The position numbers and the translations under genes are program-made. From Streptosporangiaceae bacterium (lineage in GTDB: Bacteria > Actinomycetota > Actinomycetes > Streptosporangiales > Streptosporangiaceae): a stretch of 8,239 bases of DNA. Shown piece by piece: positions 1 to 6,191 of this stretch. Below the pieces are notes generated by a model that saw only the letters and a program-made list of their open reading frames with translations, ran no database searches and was not told where the DNA came from. Positions within the stretch are counted from its first letter, which is position 1. Every line of letters starts with the position of its first letter. Location of the stretch: contig JASHTQ010000534.1 in the NCBI GenBank assembly GCA_030040475.1, positions 1 to 8,239 of the forward strand, written 5' to 3'.

Positions 1-594
1 CCGCTTGGCTACCGGCTCGACCCCGGCGGCTACGCGGCCTGGGACCTGACGGTGCGCGCGGCCCCGGGCGCCGGGCCCGGGCGCTACTTCGTGGCCGCGC
101 GAGCCGGCGACGGGCGGGGCGGCCAGATCGAGGACGCGGCCATGGTCGCGGTCGGCGAGCCCCGCTGGCCCGACCCCGGATTGCCGCCCGAGGAGGCCAT
201 CATGGTGATGCAGGCCGACTACCAGGCGGGCGAGGCGGAGGTCGAGCTGGCCGTCGCCACGCAAGAGCTGCGGCTTGCCCCCGGCGAAACCGGCGAGTTG
301 CTCGTCGGCCTCACCAGCAGGCTCGCGTCCGAGCTACGCGGCGAGGCGCAGCTGGTATCGCCGTTCGGAAGCTGGCCCTTGTTCGGGCATCCGGTGCAGG
401 ATTTCAGCGTCGCGCCGCAGGCCACCACGGTGCTGCGCTTCGGCGCGAGCGTTCCGGCGGACGCCAGGCCAGGGTCGCGGTGGTGGGCGCTTGTGAAGGT
501 CATGTACTACGGCCGGGTCCGGTATTCACAGGCGGTTCCCGTCGTCATATCCGCACCAACCGGCGACTACGCTGCGAGCGAACTCCCATGGTGA
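1..594 (+). CDS. C-terminal part of a large glycosidase-like protein (probable GH38 alpha-mannosidase family), 5' end outside window
   Basis: The frame is open from base 1 and ends at a TGA at 592-594, giving 197 C-terminal residues of a longer protein. There is no good start in the window; the first in-frame GTG (52) lies inside continuous coding sequence. The fragment looks like two tandem beta-sandwich modules. The first ends in GRYFVAARAGD...EDAAMVAVGE. The second contains LRLAPGETGELLVGL, a stretch on adding sequence between Ser/Phe/Trp residues, and a final SRWWALVKVMYYGRVRYSQAV strand pattern. This layout, with alternating hydrophobic strands and a PGE(T/S)GEL turn, resembles NEW3-like C-terminal domains. 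From memory the closest family is the large actinobacterial GH38 alpha-mannosidase-like proteins, but no catalytic domain is visible, so activity is inferred. No hydrophobic C-terminal anchor or sorting signal is present. It lies 48 nt upstream of the LuxR-type regulator on the same strand, so co-transcription is possible. Confidence 0.55.
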   Translation, partial: PLGYRLDPGGYAAWDLTVRAAPGAGPGRYFVAARAGDGRGGQIEDAAMVAVGEPRWPDPGLPPEEAIMVMQADYQAGEAEVELAVATQELRLAPGETGELLVGLTSRLASELRGEAQLVSPFGSWPLFGHPVQDFSVAPQATTVLRFGASVPADARPGSRWWALVKVMYYGRVRYSQAVPVVISAPTGDYAASELPW

Positions 595-642
595 GAGACT
601 TATGGTGATACCCCTTTCAAGAATGCGACCACGAGAGGGCTT

Positions 643-3192
643 ATGCCGTCCGCCACCGTGCTTCTCAGCGGCAACCTGCCAGCCGAGCCGAACAGCTTCA
701 TCGGCCGCGAGCGCGATCTCGCCGAGCTGGCCAGGCTGCTCGGCGAGGTGCGCGCACTGACCCTGAGCGGTCCCGGCGGCATCGGCAAGACGCGGCTCGC
801 CATCCGCCTCGCGCGTGACGTGGTGACCGGCCCGGCCGATCCGGCGGACGACGACGCGGGCCTCGATACGGGCCTGGACGAAGCGTGGCTGGTCGAGCTT
901 GCCGACTGGCACGGCCAGGTAGCCGACCGGGTCGCCGCGACGATCGGAGTCCGCGAGGAGCAGGGCGTGCCGCTCCCCCAGACGCTGGCCGAGGCGCTGC
1001 GCTCGCGGCGGATGCTGCTCATCCTGGACACCTGCGAGCACGAAGTCAGCGACTGCGCCACGCTCGTCCAGATGCTGCTGGCCAGGTGCCCGTGGCTGCG
1101 CATCGTGGCGACAAGCCGCGAGCCGCTCCGGGTGCGCGGCGAGACCGTGTGGCGGGTGCCGCCGCTGGGCCTGCCGCCGGCCGACGCGGCGGGCACCGAC
1201 CTGACCGGGCATGAGGCCATCCAGCTGTTCGCGGCCCGGGCCGCGGGAGCCCGGCCCGGCTTCACGCTGACCGAAGAGAACGCGGCCTCGGTGGCCCGGC
1301 TATGCCGGACGCTTGACGGCATACCGCTTGGCATCGAGCTGTCCGCCGCCCGGGTGCGCGCGCTGTCCATCGAGCAGATCGCCGACCGGCTGCGGGACAG
1401 GTTCGGCCTGCTCGACTCCGGCGACAGGACCGCGCCTGCCAGGCAGCAGACGCTGCGGGCCACCGTGGACTGGAGCTACGAGCTGCTTGACGACGCCGAG
1501 CAGACGCTGCTGCGCCGGCTGGCCGTGTTCTCCGGCTGGAACCTGGACATGGCCGAGCAGGTCTGCTCGGACGAGGCCATCCCGTCCGACGCGGTGCTCG
1601 GCCTGCTCATCTCCCTTATCGACAAGTCGCTAGTGGTCCTCGACGGCGAGGCGGCGGGCGACGCGCGGTACCGGCTGCTCGACACGATCAGGGAGTACGC
1701 CGCCGAGCGCCTCGCCGCCGCGGGCGAGGAGACGAGCCTGTCGCTGCGGCACCGCGACTGCGTGCTCGCCCTGGTGGAGAAGACCGTCGCGTACATGTTC
1801 CGGCGCGGCGAGCCGCCCTGGCCGGTGCGGCTGGCCATCTACCGGCTCGGCATCGCCGAGTACGGCAACCTGCGCTCCGCGCTGAGCACCTCCCTGTCCC
1901 GGGGGGACGCCGCCGAAGGCCTCCGGCTGTGCACCGGCCTGATCAACCTGTGGGTACCGCACGGCGACCAGCGGGAGGCGGCCAGCTGGTTCGACAGGTT
2001 CCTGGCCCGCCAGGCCGGCGACGTCCCGCCGCTGGTCCTCGGGCGGGCGCTGGCTACCCGCGCCGACATAGCCTTCGACCTGCAGGACTATGACACGCTG
2101 GTGAACTGCGCGCAGCGCAGCCTCGAGCTGAGCCGGTCCTGCGGCGACGGCTTCCCGGTGCCGACCGCGCTGCGGAACATGGGCCAGGCCGCGCTGCGGG
2201 CGGGCCGGCTGGCCGAGGCCAGTGCGCTGGTGGACGAGGCCATCGAGGCGGCAGCCGCGGCGGGCAACGACTGGGAGGCCGGCATAGCGCGCGCCGCCAA
2301 GGCCGCCGTGGCCATCCGGCAGGGGAAGCTGAAGTCGGCCCTGCGCGCGTACGAGTCCGCGCTTGAGGTGCTGAGCGACAACAACCGCTGGGGCGTGGCC
2401 CAGGTGGAGTACGGTATGGGCTCGCTGGCCCGCGCCCGCGGCGACGCCGAGGCGGCCGTCGAGCACTTCGAGAGCGCCACCGAGGTCTTCCGCGAGCTCG
2501 ACGCCTGGCCCGAGGTGGCCAAATGCCTGGCAGGGGTCGGCTGGATCGCGCTGTTCCGCGGTGATCTCGGCCTGGCCCAGGAGCGCCTCGCGGAGGCCCT
2601 GCGGCTGAACCAGGCCAGCGGGCAGCGGCTGGGCATCGCCCGCGGGCTTGAGGCGCTCGCCGCGCTGGCGGCGGCCCGGCAGCAGCCGCAGCAGGCGGCC
2701 CGGCTCGCTGGTGCCGCCTGCCAGCTGCGCGAGGCCCTCGGTCACCCGACCGGCTCGAGGATCGAGGAGGTGCTGGAGTTCGCCCGCGGCCGGCTCGGGG
2801 CAGCCACCGCCGCCGCGCTGTTCGCCGAGGGGCGCGAGATGACGGCGGACGACGCCGCCGCGTACGCGCTCGGCCTGGACCCAGGGACCGCGGGGGCGAA
2901 CGGGCCCAAGCCGGCCGTCCAGGCCGCCTGGACCGACCCCGCCCGGCTGGCCGCCACGGGCGGGGCTCGCCACGACGCGGGCGCGCACCGGTCGCCCTCC
3001 CCGCTTACCGCCAGGGAGCACGAGATCGTGCTCCTCATCGCCAGGGGCCTGTCGAACAAGGAAATCGCGGACGAACTCGTGATCAGCCCGGCGACGGCCG
3101 CCAGGCACGTGGCCAACATCCTGGCCAAGCTCGGCTTCAACTCGCGTACACAAGTTGCCTCATGGGCCGCCAAGCACGAGCCGCCGAGCTGA
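643..3192 (+). CDS. Large ATP-binding LuxR-family transcriptional regulator (STAND ATPase - TPR - LuxR HTH)
   Basis: This 849-residue cytoplasmic regulator belongs to the STAND class with a C-terminal LuxR DNA-binding domain. Walker A is GPGGIGKT at residues 43-50, Walker B is LLILD near 125-129 followed by TCEH, and a sensor-like TSRE lies at 157-160. The conserved GIPLGIELSAARV block is at 226-238. A winged-helix-like segment with LRATVDWSYELLDD follows, then about 300 residues of alpha-helical TPR-like repeats (roughly 400-720) that probably sense a ligand or partner. A low-complexity Pro/Ala/Gly linker (about 742-787) leads to the LuxR HTH at 788-849, with LTAREHEIVLLIARGLSNKEI and the recognition helix around SPATAARHVANIL. 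There is no N-terminal SARP/BTAD domain, so it is not AfsR-like. The ATG at 643 has GAGAGG at 633-638, 4 nt upstream. ATP-dependent activation is known for the class; the regulated genes are unknown, though the upstream glycosidase-like gene is an obvious candidate. Confidence 0.93.
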   Translation: MPSATVLLSGNLPAEPNSFIGRERDLAELARLLGEVRALTLSGPGGIGKTRLAIRLARDVVTGPADPADDDAGLDTGLDEAWLVELADWHGQVADRVAATIGVREEQGVPLPQTLAEALRSRRMLLILDTCEHEVSDCATLVQMLLARCPWLRIVATSREPLRVRGETVWRVPPLGLPPADAAGTDLTGHEAIQLFAARAAGARPGFTLTEENAASVARLCRTLDGIPLGIELSAARVRALSIEQIADRLRDRFGLLDSGDRTAPARQQTLRATVDWSYELLDDAEQTLLRRLAVFSGWNLDMAEQVCSDEAIPSDAVLGLLISLIDKSLVVLDGEAAGDARYRLLDTIREYAAERLAAAGEETSLSLRHRDCVLALVEKTVAYMFRRGEPPWPVRLAIYRLGIAEYGNLRSALSTSLSRGDAAEGLRLCTGLINLWVPHGDQREAASWFDRFLARQAGDVPPLVLGRALATRADIAFDLQDYDTLVNCAQRSLELSRSCGDGFPVPTALRNMGQAALRAGRLAEASALVDEAIEAAAAAGNDWEAGIARAAKAAVAIRQGKLKSALRAYESALEVLSDNNRWGVAQVEYGMGSLARARGDAEAAVEHFESATEVFRELDAWPEVAKCLAGVGWIALFRGDLGLAQERLAEALRLNQASGQRLGIARGLEALAALAAARQQPQQAARLAGAACQLREALGHPTGSRIEEVLEFARGRLGAATAAALFAEGREMTADDAAAYALGLDPGTAGANGPKPAVQAAWTDPARLAATGGARHDAGAHRSPSPLTAREHEIVLLIARGLSNKEIADELVISPATAARHVANILAKLGFNSRTQVASWAAKHEPPS

Positions 3193-3200
3193 CCGCCCGC

Positions 3201-3269
3201 CTGCATATGTGCACGCGGTGCCCGGCCGGCCGCTGATCAGCGCCCATCAATCTGCATACCTGAATGCAC
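3201..3269. promoter_or_regulatory. Cluster of three short dyads, possible operator region
   Basis: Dyad 1 is TGCATATGTGCA at 3202-3213, with outer TGCA arms. Dyad 2 is a perfect 12-bp palindrome, CGCTGATCAGCG, at 3231-3242. Dyad 3 is TGCATACCTGAATGCA at 3253-3268 (TGCAT/ATGCA arms, 6-nt spacer). Dyads 1 and 3 share the left flank CTGCATA and the right flank TGCAC, and their left edges are 51 nt apart, roughly five helical turns. This is the pattern of a paired operator. The bound protein is unknown; the LuxR regulator encoded just upstream is one candidate. Confidence 0.35.
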
Positions 3270-3358
3270 AGTTCGGCCCATGTGTAGCGACCCCCTTGCC
3301 GGTTAACGTTCATTCGTCGTCACCGGACGCAGGCGGCGGGTCAGGTTTCCCGGCGCCG

Positions 3359-3391
3359 TGCTGGTTCCCAATGGGGGGGTGGGAACCGGCG
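3359..3391 (+). promoter_or_regulatory. Leader hairpin 1
   Basis: A perfect 8-bp stem GGTTCCCA/TGGGAACC (3363-3370 with 3380-3387) closes a 9-nt loop rich in G. Four further pairs, two of them G-U, extend the base to 3359/3391. It sits about 80 nt upstream of the predicted start of the ANL-like gene and 14 nt before a second, stronger hairpin. It is not followed by a T run, so it is better read as leader RNA structure than as a classical terminator. Confidence 0.45.
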
Positions 3392-3405
3392 GGCCGGTAG
3401 CGACC

Positions 3406-3438
3406 GGGCGGGTCCCGGCCCCACTCCGGGACCCGCCC
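3406..3438 (+). promoter_or_regulatory. Leader hairpin 2, 13-bp perfect stem
   Basis: GGGCGGGTCCCGG at 3406-3418 pairs perfectly with CCGGGACCCGCCC at 3426-3438, leaving a 7-nt loop (CCCCACT). Stability should be very high. The sequence after it is CTTAACG, not a T tract. It ends 18 nt before the Shine-Dalgarno-like GGGAGGGG (3456-3463) of the ANL-like gene, so it could act as an attenuator-like leader element, an mRNA stabiliser, or a terminator of transcription arriving from the LuxR gene. No known riboswitch class could be assigned. Confidence 0.5.
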
Positions 3439-3468
3439 CTTAACGCAGCCTGGATGGGAGGGGTTGTG

Positions 3469-4335
3469 GTGGAAGGCGGGATCGGCACCGGGGTGAGCAT
3501 CGAGGAGGACCCCCAGACACCGCGGGCGGGCCTGTCGCAGCGGCGAATTACCGAGCACGTGCTGCGGGTCGCCGATCAGGCCGGCTACCGGGCCGCGCTC
3601 ATAGACGCGGCGGACGGGACCGTGACCTCGTGGCAGCGGTTCGCCCAGACGGTGCGCGCGGCAGCGCGCGGCCTGCGCAGGAGGGGCCTGACACCCGGCG
3701 ACACCGTCGGCGTGCTGGTGCAGGACGCGGCCCGCCACGCGGTCGCGGTGCACACGATCAGGGAAGCCGGGGCCATCCCGGTACCCGTCAGGCGTGAACC
3801 AGGTGAGGATGACAGCGCCGATCTCGCCGCGCAGCTCAAGGCGTGCGGCGCGCGGCTGATGATCACGGTGGATGAGCTTGCCGAGCTTGCCAGCCAGGCG
3901 GCCGATCGTTCCTGGGTGCGGCAGGTGCTCGCGTTCGGAGAGACCGCCGAGGCGACCGGGGCGACGCCGTTCAGCTCGCTGCTCGAGGTCGCCAGGCACG
4001 GCCAGGGCGCGGGAAACGGCGCCGGCCTCACCTCGCTGCGCGGCGCCGAGCTCACCCCCGCGGACGCGCTCGGGCTTGCCGCCATCGACTATCCCGGCGG
4101 GCTGAGCGCGCGGCTGACCGGCCGGGACGTCGTCGTCGCCGGGCCGCCATGCGGCCCGGGGCCCGCCTACACCGCGCTGCTCGACTTCGCCCTCATGAGC
4201 GGCTCCACGGTGGTGGCCGCGTCCGCCGGCCAGATTGCATCCGCGGTACGCCGCTACCGCGGGACCGCCGCGATCGTGTCTCGCGGCGCGGACGTCCCCG
4301 TCATCCCGGCGTCGCGCGTTTTCCTCGTCGGCTAA
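3469..4335 (+). CDS. Truncated ANL-superfamily (AMP-binding, acyl-CoA synthetase-like) protein without catalytic motifs
   Basis: From GTG 3469 the product is 288 aa. That start has GGAGG at 3457-3461, 7 nt upstream; GTG 3466, ATG 3454 and GTG 3358 are in-frame alternatives, the last one being inside the hairpin leader. Residues about 25-200 follow the N-terminal subdomain of 4-coumarate-CoA-ligase-like enzymes: RAALIDAADGTVTSWQRF, then GLTPGDTVGVLVQ, AVHTIREAGAIPVPV, CGARLMITVDELAEL and an AFGE...GATPFSSLL segment. Where such enzymes carry the Ser/Thr/Gly-rich ATP loop (SSGTTGLPKG), this protein has IDYPGGLSARLTGRD (206-220). The sequence then resumes a family-like ALMSGSTVVAA stretch and stops. 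The YGxTE, TGD and C-terminal Lys motifs are absent because the last half of the fold is missing, and a normal enzyme would be about 500 aa. Adenylation is therefore not expected. Codon use is typical of the window and the frame is intact, so it may be a maintained pseudoenzyme or a recent remnant. It converges on the Lrp/AsnC gene with a 16-nt gap. Confidence 0.7.
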   Translation: MEGGIGTGVSIEEDPQTPRAGLSQRRITEHVLRVADQAGYRAALIDAADGTVTSWQRFAQTVRAAARGLRRRGLTPGDTVGVLVQDAARHAVAVHTIREAGAIPVPVRREPGEDDSADLAAQLKACGARLMITVDELAELASQAADRSWVRQVLAFGETAEATGATPFSSLLEVARHGQGAGNGAGLTSLRGAELTPADALGLAAIDYPGGLSARLTGRDVVVAGPPCGPGPAYTALLDFALMSGSTVVAASAGQIASAVRRYRGTAAIVSRGADVPVIPASRVFLVG

Positions 4336-4351
4336 CGCTGGGCGGAGCCCT

Positions 4352-4792
4352 TCAAAGGTCCGGGGGGCGGTTCTCGTACGGGGTGCTGAGCACCACCGTG
4401 GTCCGGGTCGACACGCCGCCGATCGTGCGGATCTGCTGCAGCAGGTCTTCGAGCGCGGCCGGGGAGGTCACCCGGACCTTGAGGATGTAGTTCTCGTCGC
4501 CAGCCACGCTGTGGCAGGCCTCGATCGCGGTCAGGTGCTCGAGCCGGGCCGGCAGGTCGTCCGGGGCGGCCGCGTCGAACGGCTTGACCGACACGAACGC
4601 CGTCAGCGGCAGTCCCACGTCGTCCGGGTCGAAGACCGCGACGTAGCCCTTGATCACGCCGTCCTGCTCGAGCCTGCGGACCCGCTGGTGCACCGCGGAC
4701 ACCGAAAGGCCGGCCTGCCTGGCCAGCTCGGTGAAGCTCATCCGGCCGTTGCGGGCGAGCAACGACACGATCTTGCGATCGATCTCCTCCAC
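4352..4792 (-). CDS. Lrp/AsnC family transcriptional regulator
   Basis: This 146-aa protein has the standard length and layout of the family. An N-terminal winged HTH opens with EEIDRKIVSLLARNGRMSF and has its recognition region at about 30-50 (SVSAVHQRVRRLEQDGVIKGY). A RAM ligand-binding/oligomerisation domain spans about 63-140, with TAFVSVKPF, the conserved GDENYILKVRV turn at 98-108 and TRTTVVLSTPYE at the end. Family members bind amino acids or related small molecules as dimers to octamers and usually control their own gene and a neighbour. The start is GTG 4792: reading upstream in frame meets a TAA (4834-4832) with no other usable start, and the protein begins where relatives normally do. 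No Shine-Dalgarno is evident. A TACCGT -10-like hexamer (4804-4799) lies 6 nt before the GTG, suggesting a leaderless message. The gene is divergent from the ABC ATPase, whose promoter region it shares. The effector is not predictable from sequence. Confidence 0.93.
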   Translation of the reverse strand: MEEIDRKIVSLLARNGRMSFTELARQAGLSVSAVHQRVRRLEQDGVIKGYVAVFDPDDVGLPLTAFVSVKPFDAAAPDDLPARLEHLTAIEACHSVAGDENYILKVRVTSPAALEDLLQQIRTIGGVSTRTTVVLSTPYENRPPDL

Positions 4793-4829
4793 GTCGACAC
4801 GGTAGCGCTCCGGATGTAAAGCACGGCGG

Positions 4830-4849
4830 CATTACAATATAACGGAATG
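4830..4849. promoter_or_regulatory. AT-rich imperfect dyad, candidate Lrp/AsnC operator
   Basis: In the divergent region between the Lrp/AsnC and ABC-ATPase genes, a 20-bp element has CATT/AATG outer arms, matching C/G inner positions and a central TATA; 12 of 20 positions are symmetric. It is the most AT-rich spot for several hundred bases, and Lrp/AsnC operators are typically short imperfect dyads with AT-rich centres. The same island holds -10-like TATAAC on the plus strand (4838-4843) and TATATT on the minus strand, so bound protein could affect both directions. Assignment is inferred from position and composition. Confidence 0.4.
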
Positions 4850-4890
4850 ATCACGCCGTTTACGCTCCTGTAACATCGCCCCGCGCCCCC

Positions 4891-4919
4891 TTACCCGGCC
4901 GACACGCCGAAGTTACGCT
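4891..4919 (+). promoter_or_regulatory. Candidate promoter for a leaderless ABC-ATPase transcript
   Basis: TTACCC at 4891-4896 (3 of 6 to TTGACA) and TACGCT at 4914-4919 (TANNNT form) are separated by 17 nt. The ATG at 4926 lies 6 nt after the -10 hexamer, just where transcription would start. No Shine-Dalgarno precedes this ATG, which fits a leaderless message, a common arrangement in actinobacteria. An upstream alternative is TAACAT at 4871-4876. Confidence 0.4.
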
Positions 4920-4925
4920 GCGGCC

Positions 4926-6161
4926 ATGGCACAGATCATCCTTGAGCACGTAGAGAAGGTTTACCCGGGCGGCTTCAAGGCCCTCGACGACCTCACCCTC
5001 GACGTCAAAGACGGCGAGTTCATGGTGTTCGTCGGCCCGTCGGGCAGCGGCAAGTCGACCGCGCTGCGGTCCATCGCCGGCCTGGAGGAGATCACCGGCG
5101 GGACCATCCAGATCGGCGACCGGATCGTCAACGACCTGCCGCCCAAGGACCGCGACATCGCGATGGTGTTCCAGAACTACGCGCTCTACCCGCACATGAC
5201 CGTGGAGCAGAACCTCGCCTTCGGCCTCCAGCTGCGCAAGACGCCCAAGGACGAGATCAAGCGCCGGGTCGACGAGGCGGCCAGGATGCTCGGCCTGGAG
5301 CAGTACCTCAAGCGCAAGCCTGCCGCGCTGTCCGGCGGCCAGCGGCAGCGGGTCGCGATGGGACGCGCCATCGTCCGCGAGCCGCAGGCCTTCCTGATGG
5401 ACGAGCCGCTGTCCAACCTGGACGCCAAGCTGCGCGTGTCGATGCGGGCGTCGCTCAACCAGCTGCACGAGCGGCTCGGCGTCACCACCGTCTACGTGAC
5501 GCACGACCAGATCGAGGCCATGACGCTCGGCACCCGCGTCTGCGTGCTCCGCGACGGGCGGATCCAGCAGGTCGACACGCCGCAGACGCTGTTCGAGAAG
5601 CCGGTCAACTTGTTCGTGGCCGGGTTCATCGGCTCGCCCGCGATGAACTTCGCCGACGCGCAGCTGACCCGCGACGACGGGCCCGCGGTGACGTTCGCGG
5701 GCTACAAGATCTCGGTGCCCCAGCCGGAGATCGACGCCAACCCCCAGCTCGCCAGCTACTTCGGCAAGCAGGTCATCGTCGGCATCCGGCCGTCGGACTT
5801 CGAGGACGCCAGCATCAATGACGGCCAGGGGGGCAGCGGGCGGATGGCGATCACCGCGGGCGTCACGGAGGAGCTCGGCAGCGAGATCAACGTGATCTTC
5901 ACGATCGACGCGCCGCCGGTCGAGCACGAGAGCCTCGCCCAGGCCGCCGAGAGCGACGACGACGTGGACGAGGCCACGGCCGCGCTGTCCGGAGGCAAGT
6001 CGCTGTGGACGGCCCGCGTTTCCGCGCGCAGCCGGGTCAGGCCCGGGCAGCCGCTCGAGCTGAGCGTCGACACGCATAACCTCCAGTTCTTCGACCCGCA
6101 GACCGGCCTGGCGATCGGGCACCCGGAGGCGACGCAAGCCGCCGCGGCGCCGGCCGCCTAG
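4926..6161 (+). CDS. ugpC: Sugar ABC transporter ATP-binding protein, MsiK/UgpC/MalK family
   Basis: The 411-aa protein is a CUT1-type sugar importer ATPase that would energise carbohydrate permeases from the cytoplasmic face of the membrane. The nucleotide-binding domain carries Walker A GPSGSGKST (37-45), Q-loop Gln83 in VFQNYALYPHMT, signature LSGGQ (135-139), Walker B FLMDEP (156-161), D-loop SNLD (163-166) and H-loop His193 in VYVTHDQIEAMT. The C-terminal regulatory OB/TOBE-like domain (about 235-390) includes FIGSPAMNF, VGIRPSDFEDA and ELGSEINVIF, which match actinobacterial MsiK/UgpC proteins. A short acidic, low-complexity insert lies at about 335-355. No permease or solute-binding gene lies nearby; this is usual for MsiK-type ATPases, which serve several sugar transporters at once. 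The gene symbol is at family level; msiK would be equally fair. ATG 4926 matches the family's start. A PAC2 gene follows after 30 nt in the same frame. Confidence 0.92.
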   Translation: MAQIILEHVEKVYPGGFKALDDLTLDVKDGEFMVFVGPSGSGKSTALRSIAGLEEITGGTIQIGDRIVNDLPPKDRDIAMVFQNYALYPHMTVEQNLAFGLQLRKTPKDEIKRRVDEAARMLGLEQYLKRKPAALSGGQRQRVAMGRAIVREPQAFLMDEPLSNLDAKLRVSMRASLNQLHERLGVTTVYVTHDQIEAMTLGTRVCVLRDGRIQQVDTPQTLFEKPVNLFVAGFIGSPAMNFADAQLTRDDGPAVTFAGYKISVPQPEIDANPQLASYFGKQVIVGIRPSDFEDASINDGQGGSGRMAITAGVTEELGSEINVIFTIDAPPVEHESLAQAAESDDDVDEATAALSGGKSLWTARVSARSRVRPGQPLELSVDTHNLQFFDPQTGLAIGHPEATQAAAAPAA

Positions 6162-6191
6162 GCCCGGGCGATTCCATGCGAGACTGTATGG

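Larger units (their letters stand above)
3193..3468 (+). other. Non-coding regulatory stretch and leader before the ANL-like gene
   Basis: These 276 nt between the LuxR-type regulator and the ANL-like gene hold no credible gene. The left part (3201-3269) is less GC-rich than its surroundings and has three short dyads. The right part holds two strong hairpins and a repeated pair of short sequences, GTAGCGACC and TTAACG. I could not identify a convincing -35/-10 promoter by eye; TAACGT at 3304-3309 fits the TANNNT form of a -10 but has no good -35. No poly-T terminator follows the LuxR gene, so read-through from upstream remains possible. Confidence 0.6.

Noticed and set aside
526..1463. Two overlapping minus-strand open frames opposite the start of the LuxR-type gene
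   Set aside because: The plus strand carries the Walker A and B motifs here with a good ribosome-binding site; the minus-strand translations have no recognisable features.
1630..3153. A 507-codon open frame on the minus strand opposite the LuxR-type regulator
   Set aside because: Same in-register antisense effect. The plus strand encodes clear TPR-like and LuxR motifs through the whole interval.
3340..3463. Partial resemblance to an FMN riboswitch (AACCGGCGG, TCCGGGACC, and GGATGGGAGG near the end)
   Set aside because: The P2 and P3-P5 elements cannot be laid out in order, the strong hairpins found here conflict with the FMN fold, and the downstream gene is not a riboflavin gene. A covariance-model search would settle it.
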